Shown in pieces: positions 23,315 to 33,590 of a stretch of DNA of 64,000 bases. The notes under the pieces are model-generated. The model did not search any database. It saw only the letters and a list, made by a program, of their open reading frames with translations, and was not told the origin of the DNA. Numbering within the stretch: the first letter of the stretch is position 1; every line of letters starts with the position of its first letter. The translations under genes and the position numbers were made by a program. This DNA is from an uncultured Alphaproteobacteria bacterium (GTDB taxonomy: Bacteria > Pseudomonadota > Alphaproteobacteria > HIMB59), in NCBI GenBank assembly GCA_902574995.1, contig CACGPP010000002.1, positions 1 to 64,000 on the forward strand, in the 5' to 3' direction.

Positions 23315-24625
23315 ATGAAATTACTAAAAATACTATCAGCATTGATTGCGCTTTCTCTATTTGGAGCGAGTCATTCAAATGCTGGTTCTCATGCTTATTC
23401 AGGTCCAGATCTGTCAGGAGAAAAGTTAACAATTTTTGGACCATGGCTCGCCCCACAAGATGATGACTTTAGGGACGTAATCAGCATTTTCGAAGCAGCA
23501 ACAGGAGCATCTGTAGAGTATGGTGGTTCTGATGAATTTGAATCAATTATTAATATTGACTGTCAAGCAGGTAGTCCAGCTGACATAGCTGTATTCCCTC
23601 AACCAGGATTAGCAGCTAACATAGCAGCTACAGGTTGCTTATCTCCATTAGGTGATGATGTCAAACAAATGGTTCTTGACAATTATGCTGCAGGTCAATC
23701 ATGGGTTGATCTTACAACATATAAAGATCCCGTTGGATTTGAAAAATTTTACGGTGTCTTTTACAGAGTGAACGTAAAAAGTCTAGTGTGGTATTCACCA
23801 GATAACTTTGAAGATAATGGTTACGAAATACCGACAACAATGGAAGACTTATTAGCATTAGCAGATCAAATGGTCAGCGATGGAAATACACCCTTTTGTA
23901 TTGGACTCGGATCAGGGGGCGCGACCGGGTGGCCTGCAACCGACTGGATGGAAGATATAATGCTTAGAACTCATTCACCAAACACATACGATCAATGGGT
24001 TTCAAATGAAATGAAATTTAATGATCAAAGGGTTATAGATGCAATGGAGTTTTTTGGTTCAATTGCTTTAAACGACGCTTATGTTAATGGTGGAACTAAA
24101 GCTGTTGCCACAACAGACTTTAGAGACTCTCCAAATGGTCTTTTTACTGCGAATCCAGAATGTATGATGCACAGACAAGCTTCATTTATTCCAGCGTTCT
24201 TTCCTGAGGGTCTAGAGGCAGGCGTAGATTATGACTTCTTCTACTTCCCACCTTTTGCTTCTCAAGACTTAGGTAAACCTGTTCTTGGTGCTGGAACTTT
24301 AATGGCTCCTACTAATGACAGAAAAGTTACAACTGAGTTCATGAAGTTTTTACTTCACCCTGAAGCTAACGAGAGATTTATGGAAAAAGGTGGTTTTTTA
24401 ACACCTCACAAATATGTGGATACCAGTAAATACTCTAGTGATACATTCAGAGGTCTTCATGAAATCTTAATGAATGCAACAACTTTCAGGTTTGATGGAA
24501 GCGATTTAATGCCAGGCTGGGTAGGTGCTGGTTCTTTCTGGACAGGTATGGTTGATTATACTAATGGTAAATCAGCTAAAGATGTAGCAGACGAGATCCA
24601 ATCTAGCTGGGAAGCTGGTCAATAA
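23315..24625 (+). CDS. aglE: alpha-glucoside ABC transporter, substrate-binding protein
   Basis: A 436-residue periplasmic family 1 binding protein. Signal peptide 1-23 (cleavage after SNA). SGEKLTIFGPWLAPQDDDFRDV and the aromatic patches WPATDWMED and PGWVGAGSFWTGMVDY are characteristic of AglE, which captures sucrose, trehalose, maltose and related alpha-glucosides for import. It is followed by two AglF/AglG-type permease genes and a GH4 alpha-glucosidase, fully consistent with that role. The ribosome binding site is near-perfect and a hairpin lies in the gap to aglF, both suited to excess production. Confidence 0.85.
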   Translation: MKLLKILSALIALSLFGASHSNAGSHAYSGPDLSGEKLTIFGPWLAPQDDDFRDVISIFEAATGASVEYGGSDEFESIINIDCQAGSPADIAVFPQPGLAANIAATGCLSPLGDDVKQMVLDNYAAGQSWVDLTTYKDPVGFEKFYGVFYRVNVKSLVWYSPDNFEDNGYEIPTTMEDLLALADQMVSDGNTPFCIGLGSGGATGWPATDWMEDIMLRTHSPNTYDQWVSNEMKFNDQRVIDAMEFFGSIALNDAYVNGGTKAVATTDFRDSPNGLFTANPECMMHRQASFIPAFFPEGLEAGVDYDFFYFPPFASQDLGKPVLGAGTLMAPTNDRKVTTEFMKFLLHPEANERFMEKGGFLTPHKYVDTSKYSSDTFRGLHEILMNATTFRFDGSDLMPGWVGAGSFWTGMVDYTNGKSAKDVADEIQSSWEAGQ

Positions 24626-24647
24626 AAAAATAGTTAATTTCTAAACT

Positions 24648-24675
24648 AAGGGCGAATAGTATATTATTTGCCCTT
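24648..24675 (+). promoter_or_regulatory. intercistronic hairpin aglE-aglF
   Basis: AAGGGCGAATA (24648-24658) pairs along 11 bases, with one G-T wobble, with TATTTGCCCTT (24665-24675) around a 6-base loop. There is no U-tract, so it is more likely an mRNA-stabilising or partial-attenuation element that raises binding-protein over permease expression. Confidence 0.6.
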
Positions 24676-24692
24676 GGTATCTTTCTAACACA

Positions 24693-25676
24693 ATGAGTAT
24701 TTTCTCTCTTGCGATTACTGTTCTTATTGGAGTTCTTTTTTTTGTACTATTTTTTCACTTATCAAATTTTTTACTAGATTATTTTAGAGTAAAAGCATCA
24801 AAAAATTTTGCTTTTGAAAATTCTATAAGGGTTATTATTTTTATAGCACCTGCTTTTATAGTGTTATTTGTTTTTATTATTTATCCTGTATTTGAAACTA
24901 TAAGATTGAGTTTTTACGATAAAATAGGTGAAAACTTTGTGGGACTTTTCAATTATACTTGGGCTATTAATGATCCTGATTTTAAAAGAAGTATCATAAA
25001 TAATTTAGGCTGGTTAATTGTTGTTCCAACATTAAGTACTTTTTTTGGTTTAGTAATCGCAAATTTAGCAGATAGAGTTTGGTGGGGGTCAATTGCAAAG
25101 TCAATAATTTTTATGCCTATGGCAATTTCATTTGTTGGAGCAGGAGTGATATGGAAATTTATGTATGACTACAGGGGCCCTAGTGATCAACAAATTGGAC
25201 TTTTAAATGCCGTAGCAGTTGCTTTGGGTTTTGAACCACAAGCGTGGTTAACAATTCCTATATGGAATAATCTTTTTTTAATGGCAATAATGATATGGAT
25301 ACAAACTGGTCTTGCCCTAGTTATTTTTAGTGCAGCACTTAGGAGTATTCCTAATGAAACACTAGATGCCGCTAGGATAGATGGTGCCAGTGAGTTGAAA
25401 ATTTTCTGGTCAATTATCATTCCATATCTAGAGCAAACAATCTTGGTGATTTGGACGATAATTACAATTCTAGTTTTAAAAGTTTTCGACATTATATATG
25501 CAATGACCAATGGTCAGTGGCAAACAGAAGTTCTAGCAAATTTGATGTATGATTGGATGTTCAGAGGGGGTGGCGACTCAGGTAGGGGAAGTGTACTTGC
25601 TTTTTGTATCTTGATTGGAGTTATCCCAATATTAGCTTGGAACCTATACAGACATAAACAAGAGCAAAAAGTATGA
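24693..25676 (+). CDS. aglF: alpha-glucoside ABC transporter, permease AglF
   Basis: A 327-residue inner-membrane permease of the CUT1 family with an extra N-terminal helix (residues about 3-25) before the usual six. The ATPase-contact EAA loop reads LDAARIDGASELKIFWSIIIP. AglF forms the channel with AglG. The next gene starts 4 bases inside its end (ATGA overlap), ensuring equal synthesis of both permeases. Confidence 0.85.
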   Translation: MSIFSLAITVLIGVLFFVLFFHLSNFLLDYFRVKASKNFAFENSIRVIIFIAPAFIVLFVFIIYPVFETIRLSFYDKIGENFVGLFNYTWAINDPDFKRSIINNLGWLIVVPTLSTFFGLVIANLADRVWWGSIAKSIIFMPMAISFVGAGVIWKFMYDYRGPSDQQIGLLNAVAVALGFEPQAWLTIPIWNNLFLMAIMIWIQTGLALVIFSAALRSIPNETLDAARIDGASELKIFWSIIIPYLEQTILVIWTIITILVLKVFDIIYAMTNGQWQTEVLANLMYDWMFRGGGDSGRGSVLAFCILIGVIPILAWNLYRHKQEQKV

Positions 25677-26812
25677 GGAAACTAACTTTTACCTCGGTAT
25701 TCTCACAACTTTTATTATTATTATTTGTAATCGCATGGATTGTTCCAACATTTGGACTATTTATCAGTTCTTTAAGAGATAAAGATGTTTTAGCTATAAG
25801 TGGGTGGTGGACCTCATTTACTACTACTGAGGTCAATGAAATATACCGTACAAAAGGTAAAGAAGACCAAATCAAAGAGGGAGATTACTATTTAATAAAA
25901 AGTAATTTATTTGATGAAAATCAGATTAAAGAGATTTATAGGTTTGGAGTTACCTCTAAAAACATTGATGAATATGAGGTTGGTGAGACCGCATTATTTA
26001 AAGATAAAACAGAAATAACAGTTTTTGAAAATGGTGATTATATTTGGAAGTCAAAAGAAGAATTTAAAAAGAAAAAAGGAAAAAGAATTTTTGTATCAGC
26101 CAAAAGCCCTCCAAGCTTTACACTTGATAATTACAAAGAGGTGCTTCTTAAAGAGGGATTAGGACAGGCATTTTTAAATACATTTGCAGTAGCGCTTCCT
26201 GCAACTTTAATACCCTTAATAATCTGTTCTTATTTTGCGTACGCCCTTACTTGGATGAAATTTTACGGTAGAGATCTTTTACTAGCTACTATAATAGCTT
26301 CCCTTGTTGTTCCGTTGCAGATGTGCTTAATACCTGTGCTAACAATATACAATGACTTTGGAGCACTATTCGGAGTCTCTGCTAAATCTTATCCCGGTAT
26401 TTGGATGGCGCATACGGGATTTGGTCTCGCCTCAACTACTTTTTTACTATGGAATTTTCTAAAAACACTACCTAGCGAAATGATCGAGGCTGCAAGAGTT
26501 GATGGAGCGACACATTACGATACTTTTATAAAAATTGTAGTGCCATTATCAATACCCTCTTTTGCATCGATTTTTATCTTACAATTTTTATGGGTGTGGA
26601 ATGATTTGCTTGTTGGTTTAGTTTTTTTAGACAAACATCCAAGTGAAATTATTTTAACAGCAAAGTTAAAAGAGCTACTTGGATCGAGAGGAGAAAATTG
26701 GGAAATTTTAACAACAGGTGCCTTTGTATCAATGACGGTCCCTTTATTTATTTTCTTTTCCCTTCAAAGATATTTTATAAGAGGACTTGTAGCTGGATCA
26801 GTAAAAGGCTAA
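25673..26812 (+). CDS. aglG: alpha-glucoside ABC transporter, permease AglG
   Basis: A 379-residue MalG-type permease. Helix 1 is followed by a periplasmic insertion of about 110 residues (from SGWWTSFTTTEVNEIYR to SAKSPPSFTLDNY), which is normal for AglG and distinguishes it from other CUT1 permeases. Five further helices follow, and the EAA loop is EAARVDGATHYDTFIKIVVPL. It pairs with AglF and AglK. Start overlaps aglF by 4 bases. Confidence 0.85.
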   Translation: MRKLTFTSVFSQLLLLLFVIAWIVPTFGLFISSLRDKDVLAISGWWTSFTTTEVNEIYRTKGKEDQIKEGDYYLIKSNLFDENQIKEIYRFGVTSKNIDEYEVGETALFKDKTEITVFENGDYIWKSKEEFKKKKGKRIFVSAKSPPSFTLDNYKEVLLKEGLGQAFLNTFAVALPATLIPLIICSYFAYALTWMKFYGRDLLLATIIASLVVPLQMCLIPVLTIYNDFGALFGVSAKSYPGIWMAHTGFGLASTTFLLWNFLKTLPSEMIEAARVDGATHYDTFIKIVVPLSIPSFASIFILQFLWVWNDLLVGLVFLDKHPSEIILTAKLKELLGSRGENWEILTTGAFVSMTVPLFIFFSLQRYFIRGLVAGSVKG

Positions 26813-26832
26813 TGATAATAGTTAAATAAATT

Positions 26833-28152
26833 ATGGGAAAAAGAATTGTAATTATAGGAGCAGGAAGCACTAACTTTGGTTTGAAGATAATTGGAGACTT
26901 TTATAAATCTCAAATTCTTAGAGGATCCACTATCGTCCTCCACGACATAAGACCCGAGGCAGTTGAAAAAACAAGGAAAATTGCTGAAAATTATAAAGAA
27001 AAACTCCAGGTAAATTTTCAAATTGAAGCTACTACTTCTAGAGAAGAAGCTCTAAAGGGTGCTGATTTTTGCTTAATATCAATTGAAGTTGGAAATAGAT
27101 TTGAACTCTGGGAACAAGATTGGGCTATACCAGTTGAATATGGTTTTAAACAAATTTATGGAGAAAACGGAGGACCCGGAGGTCTTTTTCACGCTTTAAG
27201 AATTATACCGGTGATCATAGAAATTTGTGAGGACATAGAAAAGATTTGCCCGGATGCTGTTGTATTTAATTACTCTAACCCCATGCAAAGAATATGTCAT
27301 GCACTTACCACAAAATTTCCAAATCTAAATATAATTGGTTTGTGTCACGAAATTCATTCTATGGAAAGACAATTACCAACTTTGCTCAATACCGACCTCG
27401 ATAATATAGAATTTGAAGCAGGTGGACTAAACCATTTTAGCATCTTATTGGATGTCAAATATAAAGACACAAAAAAAGATGGATATCCAATTATTCGAGA
27501 TAAATTTAATAGCTATTACTCAAACTTGATTAACGATCACGAAGGTTTTGAGTCAGACCCTGGAGCTGAAAGAGGGGTCTTCTTTGAGTTATTTAAAAAA
27601 TATTCTTTTCTTCCCATTACAACCGACAGTCATGTCGGAGAATACATGCAATGGGCTTTTAGCGTGGCTGATCACAAAGGGATTTCAGATTTTTATAAAA
27701 AATATAAAAATAGATGTTTAAATTTTTATGAAGATGACTTTTTGTATGGGAGGTTTTTTGATAATAGCAAACCAAAACTTGATGAGAGAGTTGTTCCAAT
27801 TATTGAGAGTATTATTGAAGATGACAATAGACTTGAACATGCAGTAAATATCCCAAATAATAATTTAATTGAGTATTTACCAAATGATATTGTAGTAGAA
27901 GTACCAGCTGTTATTAATAAGAAAGGTGCGAATGGAAAAAAACTAGATAATTATCCTAAAACATTTGGAGCTCTTTTGAATTCGCAAACTGGAGTCATAA
28001 AATTAACAACAGAGGCAATTTTAAATAGATCAAAACATGGTGCGTATTTAGCTCTTTTATCAGATCCTATTGTTGATGATGCAATTAAGGCTGAGGAACT
28101 TTTAAATACTATGATTAATAAACAATCAAAATTTTTAGGATACTTAAACTAA
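26833..28152 (+). CDS. GH4 glycosidase, probable alpha-glucosidase
   Basis: A 439-residue NAD- and Mn-dependent family 4 glycosidase. IVIIGAGSTNFGLKII is the Rossmann nucleotide-binding start, NYSNPM contributes to substrate and metal binding, and CHEI with the later NHF supply the metal ligands. In GH4 the residues after the Cys-His track specificity: CHE is associated with alpha-glucosidases and CHSV with alpha-galactosidases. It is cytoplasmic and would hydrolyse imported alpha-glucosides by the oxidation-elimination mechanism. Placed between aglG and aglK, whose start overlaps its stop. Alpha-glucuronidase or galacturonidase activity is a less likely alternative. Confidence 0.8.
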   Translation: MGKRIVIIGAGSTNFGLKIIGDFYKSQILRGSTIVLHDIRPEAVEKTRKIAENYKEKLQVNFQIEATTSREEALKGADFCLISIEVGNRFELWEQDWAIPVEYGFKQIYGENGGPGGLFHALRIIPVIIEICEDIEKICPDAVVFNYSNPMQRICHALTTKFPNLNIIGLCHEIHSMERQLPTLLNTDLDNIEFEAGGLNHFSILLDVKYKDTKKDGYPIIRDKFNSYYSNLINDHEGFESDPGAERGVFFELFKKYSFLPITTDSHVGEYMQWAFSVADHKGISDFYKKYKNRCLNFYEDDFLYGRFFDNSKPKLDERVVPIIESIIEDDNRLEHAVNIPNNNLIEYLPNDIVVEVPAVINKKGANGKKLDNYPKTFGALLNSQTGVIKLTTEAILNRSKHGAYLALLSDPIVDDAIKAEELLNTMINKQSKFLGYLN

Positions 28153-29228
28153 TGGCTGATATAGAACTCAGCTCAATTAATAAATTTTTTGGAAAAACCC
28201 ATGTTATTAAGGATTTTTCACTTAAAATCAAAAGTCAGTCATTCACAACACTTGTTGGGCCATCTGGATGTGGAAAGTCTACATTATTAAGAATGATAGC
28301 TGGGTTAGAAGAGACTAATTCGGGTAAAATATCGATTGGTGGAGAAGAAGTAAATAACCTCCCTCCCAAAGAAAGAAATATCGCAATGGTTTTTCAATCA
28401 TATGCTCTTTACCCCCATATGACTGTTTTTGATAATATGGCATTTGGATTGAAATTAGAGAAAAGACCCAAAGATGAAGTTAAAGAAAGAGTGCATGAGG
28501 CTGCAAAAATTTTACAAATTGAAGATTATCTTCTGAGAAAGCCTAAACAATTGTCAGGAGGTCAAAGACAAAGAGTTGCTATTGGTAGAGCAATAACTAG
28601 AAAACCTAAGGTCTTTTTATTTGATGAACCTTTATCTAATTTAGATGCCGCTTTGAGAGTTCAAATGAGAATTGAATTAGCAAAATTACATGATCACTTG
28701 GATGCAACAATGGTTTATGTGACTCATGACCAAACTGAGGCAATGACTTTATCTGATGAGATTGTTGTATTAGATCAAGGTGAGATTTCTCAACAAGGTA
28801 AGCCAATAGAATTATATAATAACCCAAAAAATTTATTTGTTGCAGGTTTCATTGGCTCTCCAAAGATGAATTTTGTCAATGCTAAAACTTTATCAGTAGA
28901 TCAAGATAAAGTTGAAATTAATATTTTAGGTTCAAAGATTAAAATTTCAAAAACAATTAAATCAAATGAAAATACTGATATAATTTTTGGTATTAGACCT
29001 GAGGATATAATTATTACTGATGACTCAGATTATGATTTCCAAGGCAAAGCTTTCGTTGTGGAGAAATTAGGTTCAAACACTTTTATTTATTTAGATAATG
29101 AGGGCGACCCAATAGTAGTTGAAGCATCAGGAGATAGCCTAATTAAGGTTGGTGACGATGTTAAAATTAAATATGATTTAAACAAAATTAATTTATTTAA
29201 TTCTAGTAACAAAATTAGAATTGATTAA
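28152..29228 (+). CDS. aglK: sugar ABC transporter ATPase, AglK/UgpC type
   Basis: A 358-residue CUT1 ATPase: Walker [10 protein letters not shown]-loop [12 protein letters not shown], signature LSGGQRQR, Walker [14 protein letters not shown] and a C-terminal TOBE/OB regulatory domain (from about residue 240). Completes the AglEFGK importer. Its start overlaps the GH4 stop by one base and its end overlaps the GH1 start, so the operon is fully coupled. Confidence 0.85.
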   Translation: MADIELSSINKFFGKTHVIKDFSLKIKSQSFTTLVGPSGCGKSTLLRMIAGLEETNSGKISIGGEEVNNLPPKERNIAMVFQSYALYPHMTVFDNMAFGLKLEKRPKDEVKERVHEAAKILQIEDYLLRKPKQLSGGQRQRVAIGRAITRKPKVFLFDEPLSNLDAALRVQMRIELAKLHDHLDATMVYVTHDQTEAMTLSDEIVVLDQGEISQQGKPIELYNNPKNLFVAGFIGSPKMNFVNAKTLSVDQDKVEINILGSKIKISKTIKSNENTDIIFGIRPEDIIITDDSDYDFQGKAFVVEKLGSNTFIYLDNEGDPIVVEASGDSLIKVGDDVKIKYDLNKINLFNSSNKIRID

Positions 29229-30543
29229 CTTATCTTCTCTTCAAGACTTTCCTAAAGATTTTAAATTTGGAGTTGCTACTTCCTCTTATCAGATTGAAGG
29301 AACCATGTACGGTAATTGTGGTAAATCTATTTGGGACGATTTTGCTGAGAGAAAATTGAATGGCGTTGATGGGAAGCTTGCTTGTAAACATATTGAATAT
29401 TTCAAAGAGGATATTAAACTTATAAAAAACGCGGGTTTTAAGACATATCGTTTCTCATTTGCTTGGCCAAGATTATTTCCAGACAACAATAAAGATGTAA
29501 ATTTAAAGGGTGTAGATTTTTACAAGCAATTATTAGAAGAAATAAATAATTGTGATTTAGAGGCATTCCCAACAATTTATCATTGGGACCTTCCCATAAG
29601 ATTTCAAAAAATTAAAGGTTGGGAGAATCAAGAAACCTGTAAGCATTTTGGAGATTTATCTTTTTTCATTTCAAAAACTTTTGGAGATCAATTTGAAAAA
29701 GTTTCAACCATTAATGAGCCTTGGTGCATATCTTTTTTAAGTCATTATCTTGGAGAACATGCGCCAGGTATTAAAAATATCCAATCAGCTGCTAAAACAA
29801 TGCATAATATTTTATTTGCGCACTCACAATCTGTTGAAGCATTAAGGTCATGTAATTCTCATCAGATCGGAATAGTTTTAAATAATCAGTTTGGTCAATC
29901 TATAGATAGTAATGAAGAAAATATTCAAGCAACAAAACTGTTTGATGAAATTCATAATAGATGGTTTACCGATGCGATCTTTAAAGGTAAATATCCGGAA
30001 TTAGCTTTATCTATCTTAGAAAAATACCTACCAGAAAATTATAAAACACAATTAGAATTAATATCTACACCAATTGATTGGATAGGATTGAATTATTACA
30101 CCCGCTCTTTAGTCAAATATAAAAAATCAAAAGATGGTGTTAATTATGAGTGTAATAGTGGAACACTAAAAAAAACGGATATGGGATGGGAATTTTATCC
30201 TGAGGGATTGAGCTACTTTATTAAAAGAATAAATGAAGAATATGACAATAAAATTCCAATTTATATTACCGAAAATGGGATGGCAAATAATGATAAACCA
30301 ACTTCTAAAGGAGAAGTTTATGATGAAGATCGAATAGAATTTTTTAATTTACATTTAAAACAAATATTAAGTTGTTTGAATGAAGGTTTGTCTGTTAAGG
30401 GATATTTTGCCTGGTCATTACTTGATAATTATGAATGGGCATTTGGCTATTCCAAGAGATTTGGATTAGTCTATGTTGATTTCGATAGCTTTAAACGAAT
30501 TCCAAAAAAATCTTATTATGAATTCTCAAAGTATTTAGCCTAA
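29221..30543 (+). CDS. GH1 beta-glucosidase/beta-galactosidase
   Basis: A 440-residue GH1 (beta/alpha)8 barrel. The acid/base is Glu166 in TINEPW and the nucleophile Glu351 in YITENG; the opening FKFGVATSSYQIEG is also typical. No signal peptide, so it acts on imported beta-glucosides. The start is TTG at 29221, overlapping aglK by 8 bases; no ATG occurs before the conserved N-terminal strand, so TTG is accepted. Its presence in the agl operon implies that the importer or its relatives also bring in beta-linked disaccharides. Confidence 0.85.
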   Translation: MINLSSLQDFPKDFKFGVATSSYQIEGTMYGNCGKSIWDDFAERKLNGVDGKLACKHIEYFKEDIKLIKNAGFKTYRFSFAWPRLFPDNNKDVNLKGVDFYKQLLEEINNCDLEAFPTIYHWDLPIRFQKIKGWENQETCKHFGDLSFFISKTFGDQFEKVSTINEPWCISFLSHYLGEHAPGIKNIQSAAKTMHNILFAHSQSVEALRSCNSHQIGIVLNNQFGQSIDSNEENIQATKLFDEIHNRWFTDAIFKGKYPELALSILEKYLPENYKTQLELISTPIDWIGLNYYTRSLVKYKKSKDGVNYECNSGTLKKTDMGWEFYPEGLSYFIKRINEEYDNKIPIYITENGMANNDKPTSKGEVYDEDRIEFFNLHLKQILSCLNEGLSVKGYFAWSLLDNYEWAFGYSKRFGLVYVDFDSFKRIPKKSYYEFSKYLA

Positions 30544-30603
30544 ATTAAAACTATAGTCACTGATGTATATTTATACAAAAAATGCTAAAGTTTTCACGGT
30601 ATT

Positions 30604-31635
30604 ATGGCTAATTTAAACCTTAAAAGTGTAAAAAAAACTTATGATAAAACTGAAGTGATCCATGGTGTAGACCTTGATATCAACTCTGGTGAGTTCATTG
30701 TGTTTGTTGGACCATCTGGTTGTGGTAAGTCTACACTCCTTAGAATGATAGCCGGACTAGAGGATATAACTGAAGGAGAAATATCTATAGGTGGAGAGGT
30801 TGTAAATAAAATTATTGCAGCAGAGAGGGGTGTTGCGATGGTTTTCCAGTCATATGCCCTTTATCCTCATATGACAGTTTTTGACAACATGTCATTTGCT
30901 CTAAAACAAGCTAAGACACCTATTGATGAAATCAAAAGTAGAGTTTTAGAGGCAGCAAAAATTTTGCAAATTGAGAGTTTATTTGAAAGACTACCTAAAC
31001 AATTATCAGGTGGTCAACGACAACGTGTTGCTATTGGAAGAGCTATAGTGAGAAATCCAAAAGTATTTTTATTTGATGAGCCTTTATCTAATTTAGATGC
31101 AGCACTTCGCGTTCAAACGAGAATAGAAATAGCTAAGCTTCATAATCAATTAGCCGCAACTATGATTTATGTAACACATGACCAAGTCGAAGCAATGACA
31201 CTTGCGGATAGAATTGTTGTTATTAATCAGGGAATTATTGAACAAGTTGGAACACCCATTGAACTTTATAACTCTCCAAAAAATCAATTTGTAGCTGAGT
31301 TTATTGGTTCTCCAAAAATGAATATGATAAATTTAAAGGATGGATATAAATTAAATATGACTAATTTAAATATTCCAAGTGGAGCAACCAAAATAGGAAT
31401 TAGACCTGAGCACCTCGATGTGTCAAATGATAGTTCATGTAAACTCAAAGGAACCATAAGACATATAGAGAATTTAGGTGAGCACTTATTATGTTACATT
31501 AACTTGGAAAAAGATAATGAGATCACGGCTAAACTTGATGTAAATAGTAGAATCAAAATTAATGAAAATATTTATCTTGATTGGCATCAAAATCATCAGC
31601 ACTTCTTCGATTCCTCAGGTGTTTCAATCGACTAA
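30604..31635 (+). CDS. second sugar ABC transporter ATPase, MsmK/UgpC type
   Basis: A 343-residue ATPase closely similar to the aglK product: [32 protein letters not shown] and [11 protein letters not shown] are all intact, with a shorter TOBE region. No transporter subunits accompany it on this strand. It sits between GH1 and GH42 genes, 2 bases upstream of the latter. The galactoside transporter encoded at 41589-44650 lacks an ATPase, so this protein is the obvious candidate to energise it. CUT1 ATPases are often shared between transporters. Confidence 0.8.
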   Translation: MANLNLKSVKKTYDKTEVIHGVDLDINSGEFIVFVGPSGCGKSTLLRMIAGLEDITEGEISIGGEVVNKIIAAERGVAMVFQSYALYPHMTVFDNMSFALKQAKTPIDEIKSRVLEAAKILQIESLFERLPKQLSGGQRQRVAIGRAIVRNPKVFLFDEPLSNLDAALRVQTRIEIAKLHNQLAATMIYVTHDQVEAMTLADRIVVINQGIIEQVGTPIELYNSPKNQFVAEFIGSPKMNMINLKDGYKLNMTNLNIPSGATKIGIRPEHLDVSNDSSCKLKGTIRHIENLGEHLLCYINLEKDNEITAKLDVNSRIKINENIYLDWHQNHQHFFDSSGVSID

Positions 31636-31637
31636 AG

Positions 31638-33587
31638 ATGTCTAAGAGTCCCGAATTAGGGGTATGTTATTACCCAGAGCATTGGCCTGAAGAAATGTGG
31701 ATAACTGATGCCAAGAATATGAGCAAAAATGGTATCAAGTGGGTAAGAATTGCTGAATTTGCTTGGTCTCGTATCGAGCCAAGTTGGGGTGTTTTTGACT
31801 GGAATTGGTTGGATAAGATTGTGGATATATTGGGAAATAATGGCTTAAAGATTGTAATGTGCACTCCAACTGCCACACCTCCTAAATGGTTGGTTGATCA
31901 AATGCCAGACATGATCGCCATAGATGAAAATGGACAGGCTAGAAAATTTGGATCTCGTAGACACTATTCCTTTTCTCATACTGGTTATCAAAAAGAAAGT
32001 CAGCGCATAACTAAAGCAGTAGCAGAGAGATATGGACAAAATAATTTTGTGAAAGCATGGCAAACGGATAATGAGTTTGGTTGTCATGAAACTACGTACT
32101 CTTGGTGCTTGTCTGCTTTGCGAGAGTTTAGAATTTGGCTTGAAAAAAAATATCAAAATATAGATGATTTAAATAAATCTTGGGGAAATGTTTTCTGGTC
32201 TATGGAGTATCGCTCCTTTAAGGAAATAGAACTTCCTAACTTAACAGTTACTGAGGTAAATCCTTCTCATAATTTTGATTTCCGAAAGTTTAGCTCGGAT
32301 CAAGTTAAAAATTTTAATTGTCAACAGGTGAAGATATTAAATGATTACTCTCCTGGAAGGCCCATTAGCCATAACTTTATGGGTCACTTTACAGAATTTG
32401 ATCATCGTGAAATATGTGAAGATTTAAATATTGCTGCTTGGGACAGTTATCCTTTAGGCTTTCTTCAAAATATGCAAACTATCGCTAGAGAAGATAAAAA
32501 ACTTCTTGAAGACTGTTACAATATTGGCGATCCTGATTTTCAATCTTACCATCATGACCTTTATCGAGGGATGGGTCGTCTTTGGATAATGGAACAACAG
32601 CCTGGTCCAGTTAATTGGGCTAAATATAATCCTATTCCTGTAGCTGGTGCTGTAAGGATGTGGACATGGGAAGCATTTGCTCACGACGCTGAGGTTGTAA
32701 GTTATTTTCGTTGGAGACAAGCACCTTTTGCACAAGAACAAATGCATGCAGGATTAATGTACCGTGATAATACACCAGCAATCGGTAGTCACGAGGTCAT
32801 GCAAGTAAGCAATGAGATACAAATGCTCAATTTACCAGAAACACAGAAATCCGAAATTGCATTATTGCATGATTATGAGGCTTGTTGGATAACTGAACTG
32901 GATGGACAAACAGAGGATTTTCACTACACGCGCCTGTTGATTGATTTTTATAAATCGGTCAGAGTTAATGGTGGGTCTCTAGATATTGTAGGAAAAAAAG
33001 CTGATTTTACTGGTTATAAATTAATTATTATTCCCTCTTTTGTACATCTTGAAACTGACACTTTTAAAAAAATGGTTTCTTCTGGAGCAAAAATTTTAGC
33101 TGGTCCCAGGACGGGAATAAAAAATAGAAATTTTCAAATTCCGCAAAACTTAAGCCTAGAGGGACTTGGATATAAAGTTACAAGAGTAGATGCCCTACCA
33201 TATGAACTTCCTGTTGAAGTAGAATGGAAAGGCCAGAAGGGAAAGTTACACGTATGGAGAGAGCAAGGAGACAGTTCAGGTGTGTCTGAGGGTAAATCAG
33301 AGGATGGTTTTCCTGTTATCACTAGTGGGAACCAAGGAAGTTATTTGTGTGGATGGCCGAATGAGACCTTGTTGACCTCAATAATGAAAGAACAAATGAC
33401 TGCATCAGGTTTAAAACCAATTACACTACCCGAGTATCTTAGAGTAAGGCAAAGGGGTAATCTATTATTTTTTACTAATTACGGAAAAAAAGATGTAGTC
33501 ATACCGAATGCTTTTCAAGGCGAAATTCTCCTTGGATCAAAAAAAATGAAACAAGCAGATGTAACTATTTTAAAAATTAATAAATAA
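31638..33587 (+). CDS. GH42 beta-galactosidase
   Basis: A 649-residue cytoplasmic enzyme. GVCYYPEHWPEEMW is the family's opening, Glu in WQTDNEFGCH is the acid/base and Glu in RLWIMEQQPGPVNWA the nucleophile. A trimerisation domain (from about 400, AHDAEVVSYFRWRQ) and a C-terminal beta domain follow. The start is the ATG at 31638, two bases after the ATPase stop. It releases galactose from imported beta-galactosides for the galT/galK pathway encoded on the opposite strand. Confidence 0.85.
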   Translation: MSKSPELGVCYYPEHWPEEMWITDAKNMSKNGIKWVRIAEFAWSRIEPSWGVFDWNWLDKIVDILGNNGLKIVMCTPTATPPKWLVDQMPDMIAIDENGQARKFGSRRHYSFSHTGYQKESQRITKAVAERYGQNNFVKAWQTDNEFGCHETTYSWCLSALREFRIWLEKKYQNIDDLNKSWGNVFWSMEYRSFKEIELPNLTVTEVNPSHNFDFRKFSSDQVKNFNCQQVKILNDYSPGRPISHNFMGHFTEFDHREICEDLNIAAWDSYPLGFLQNMQTIAREDKKLLEDCYNIGDPDFQSYHHDLYRGMGRLWIMEQQPGPVNWAKYNPIPVAGAVRMWTWEAFAHDAEVVSYFRWRQAPFAQEQMHAGLMYRDNTPAIGSHEVMQVSNEIQMLNLPETQKSEIALLHDYEACWITELDGQTEDFHYTRLLIDFYKSVRVNGGSLDIVGKKADFTGYKLIIIPSFVHLETDTFKKMVSSGAKILAGPRTGIKNRNFQIPQNLSLEGLGYKVTRVDALPYELPVEVEWKGQKGKLHVWREQGDSSGVSEGKSEDGFPVITSGNQGSYLCGWPNETLLTSIMKEQMTASGLKPITLPEYLRVRQRGNLLFFTNYGKKDVVIPNAFQGEILLGSKKMKQADVTILKINK

Positions 33588-33590
33588 AAG

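Noticed and set aside
31581-31637. TTG-initiated extension of the GH42 frame
   Set aside because: It overlaps the ATPase gene; the ATG at 31638 directly precedes the conserved GH42 start.
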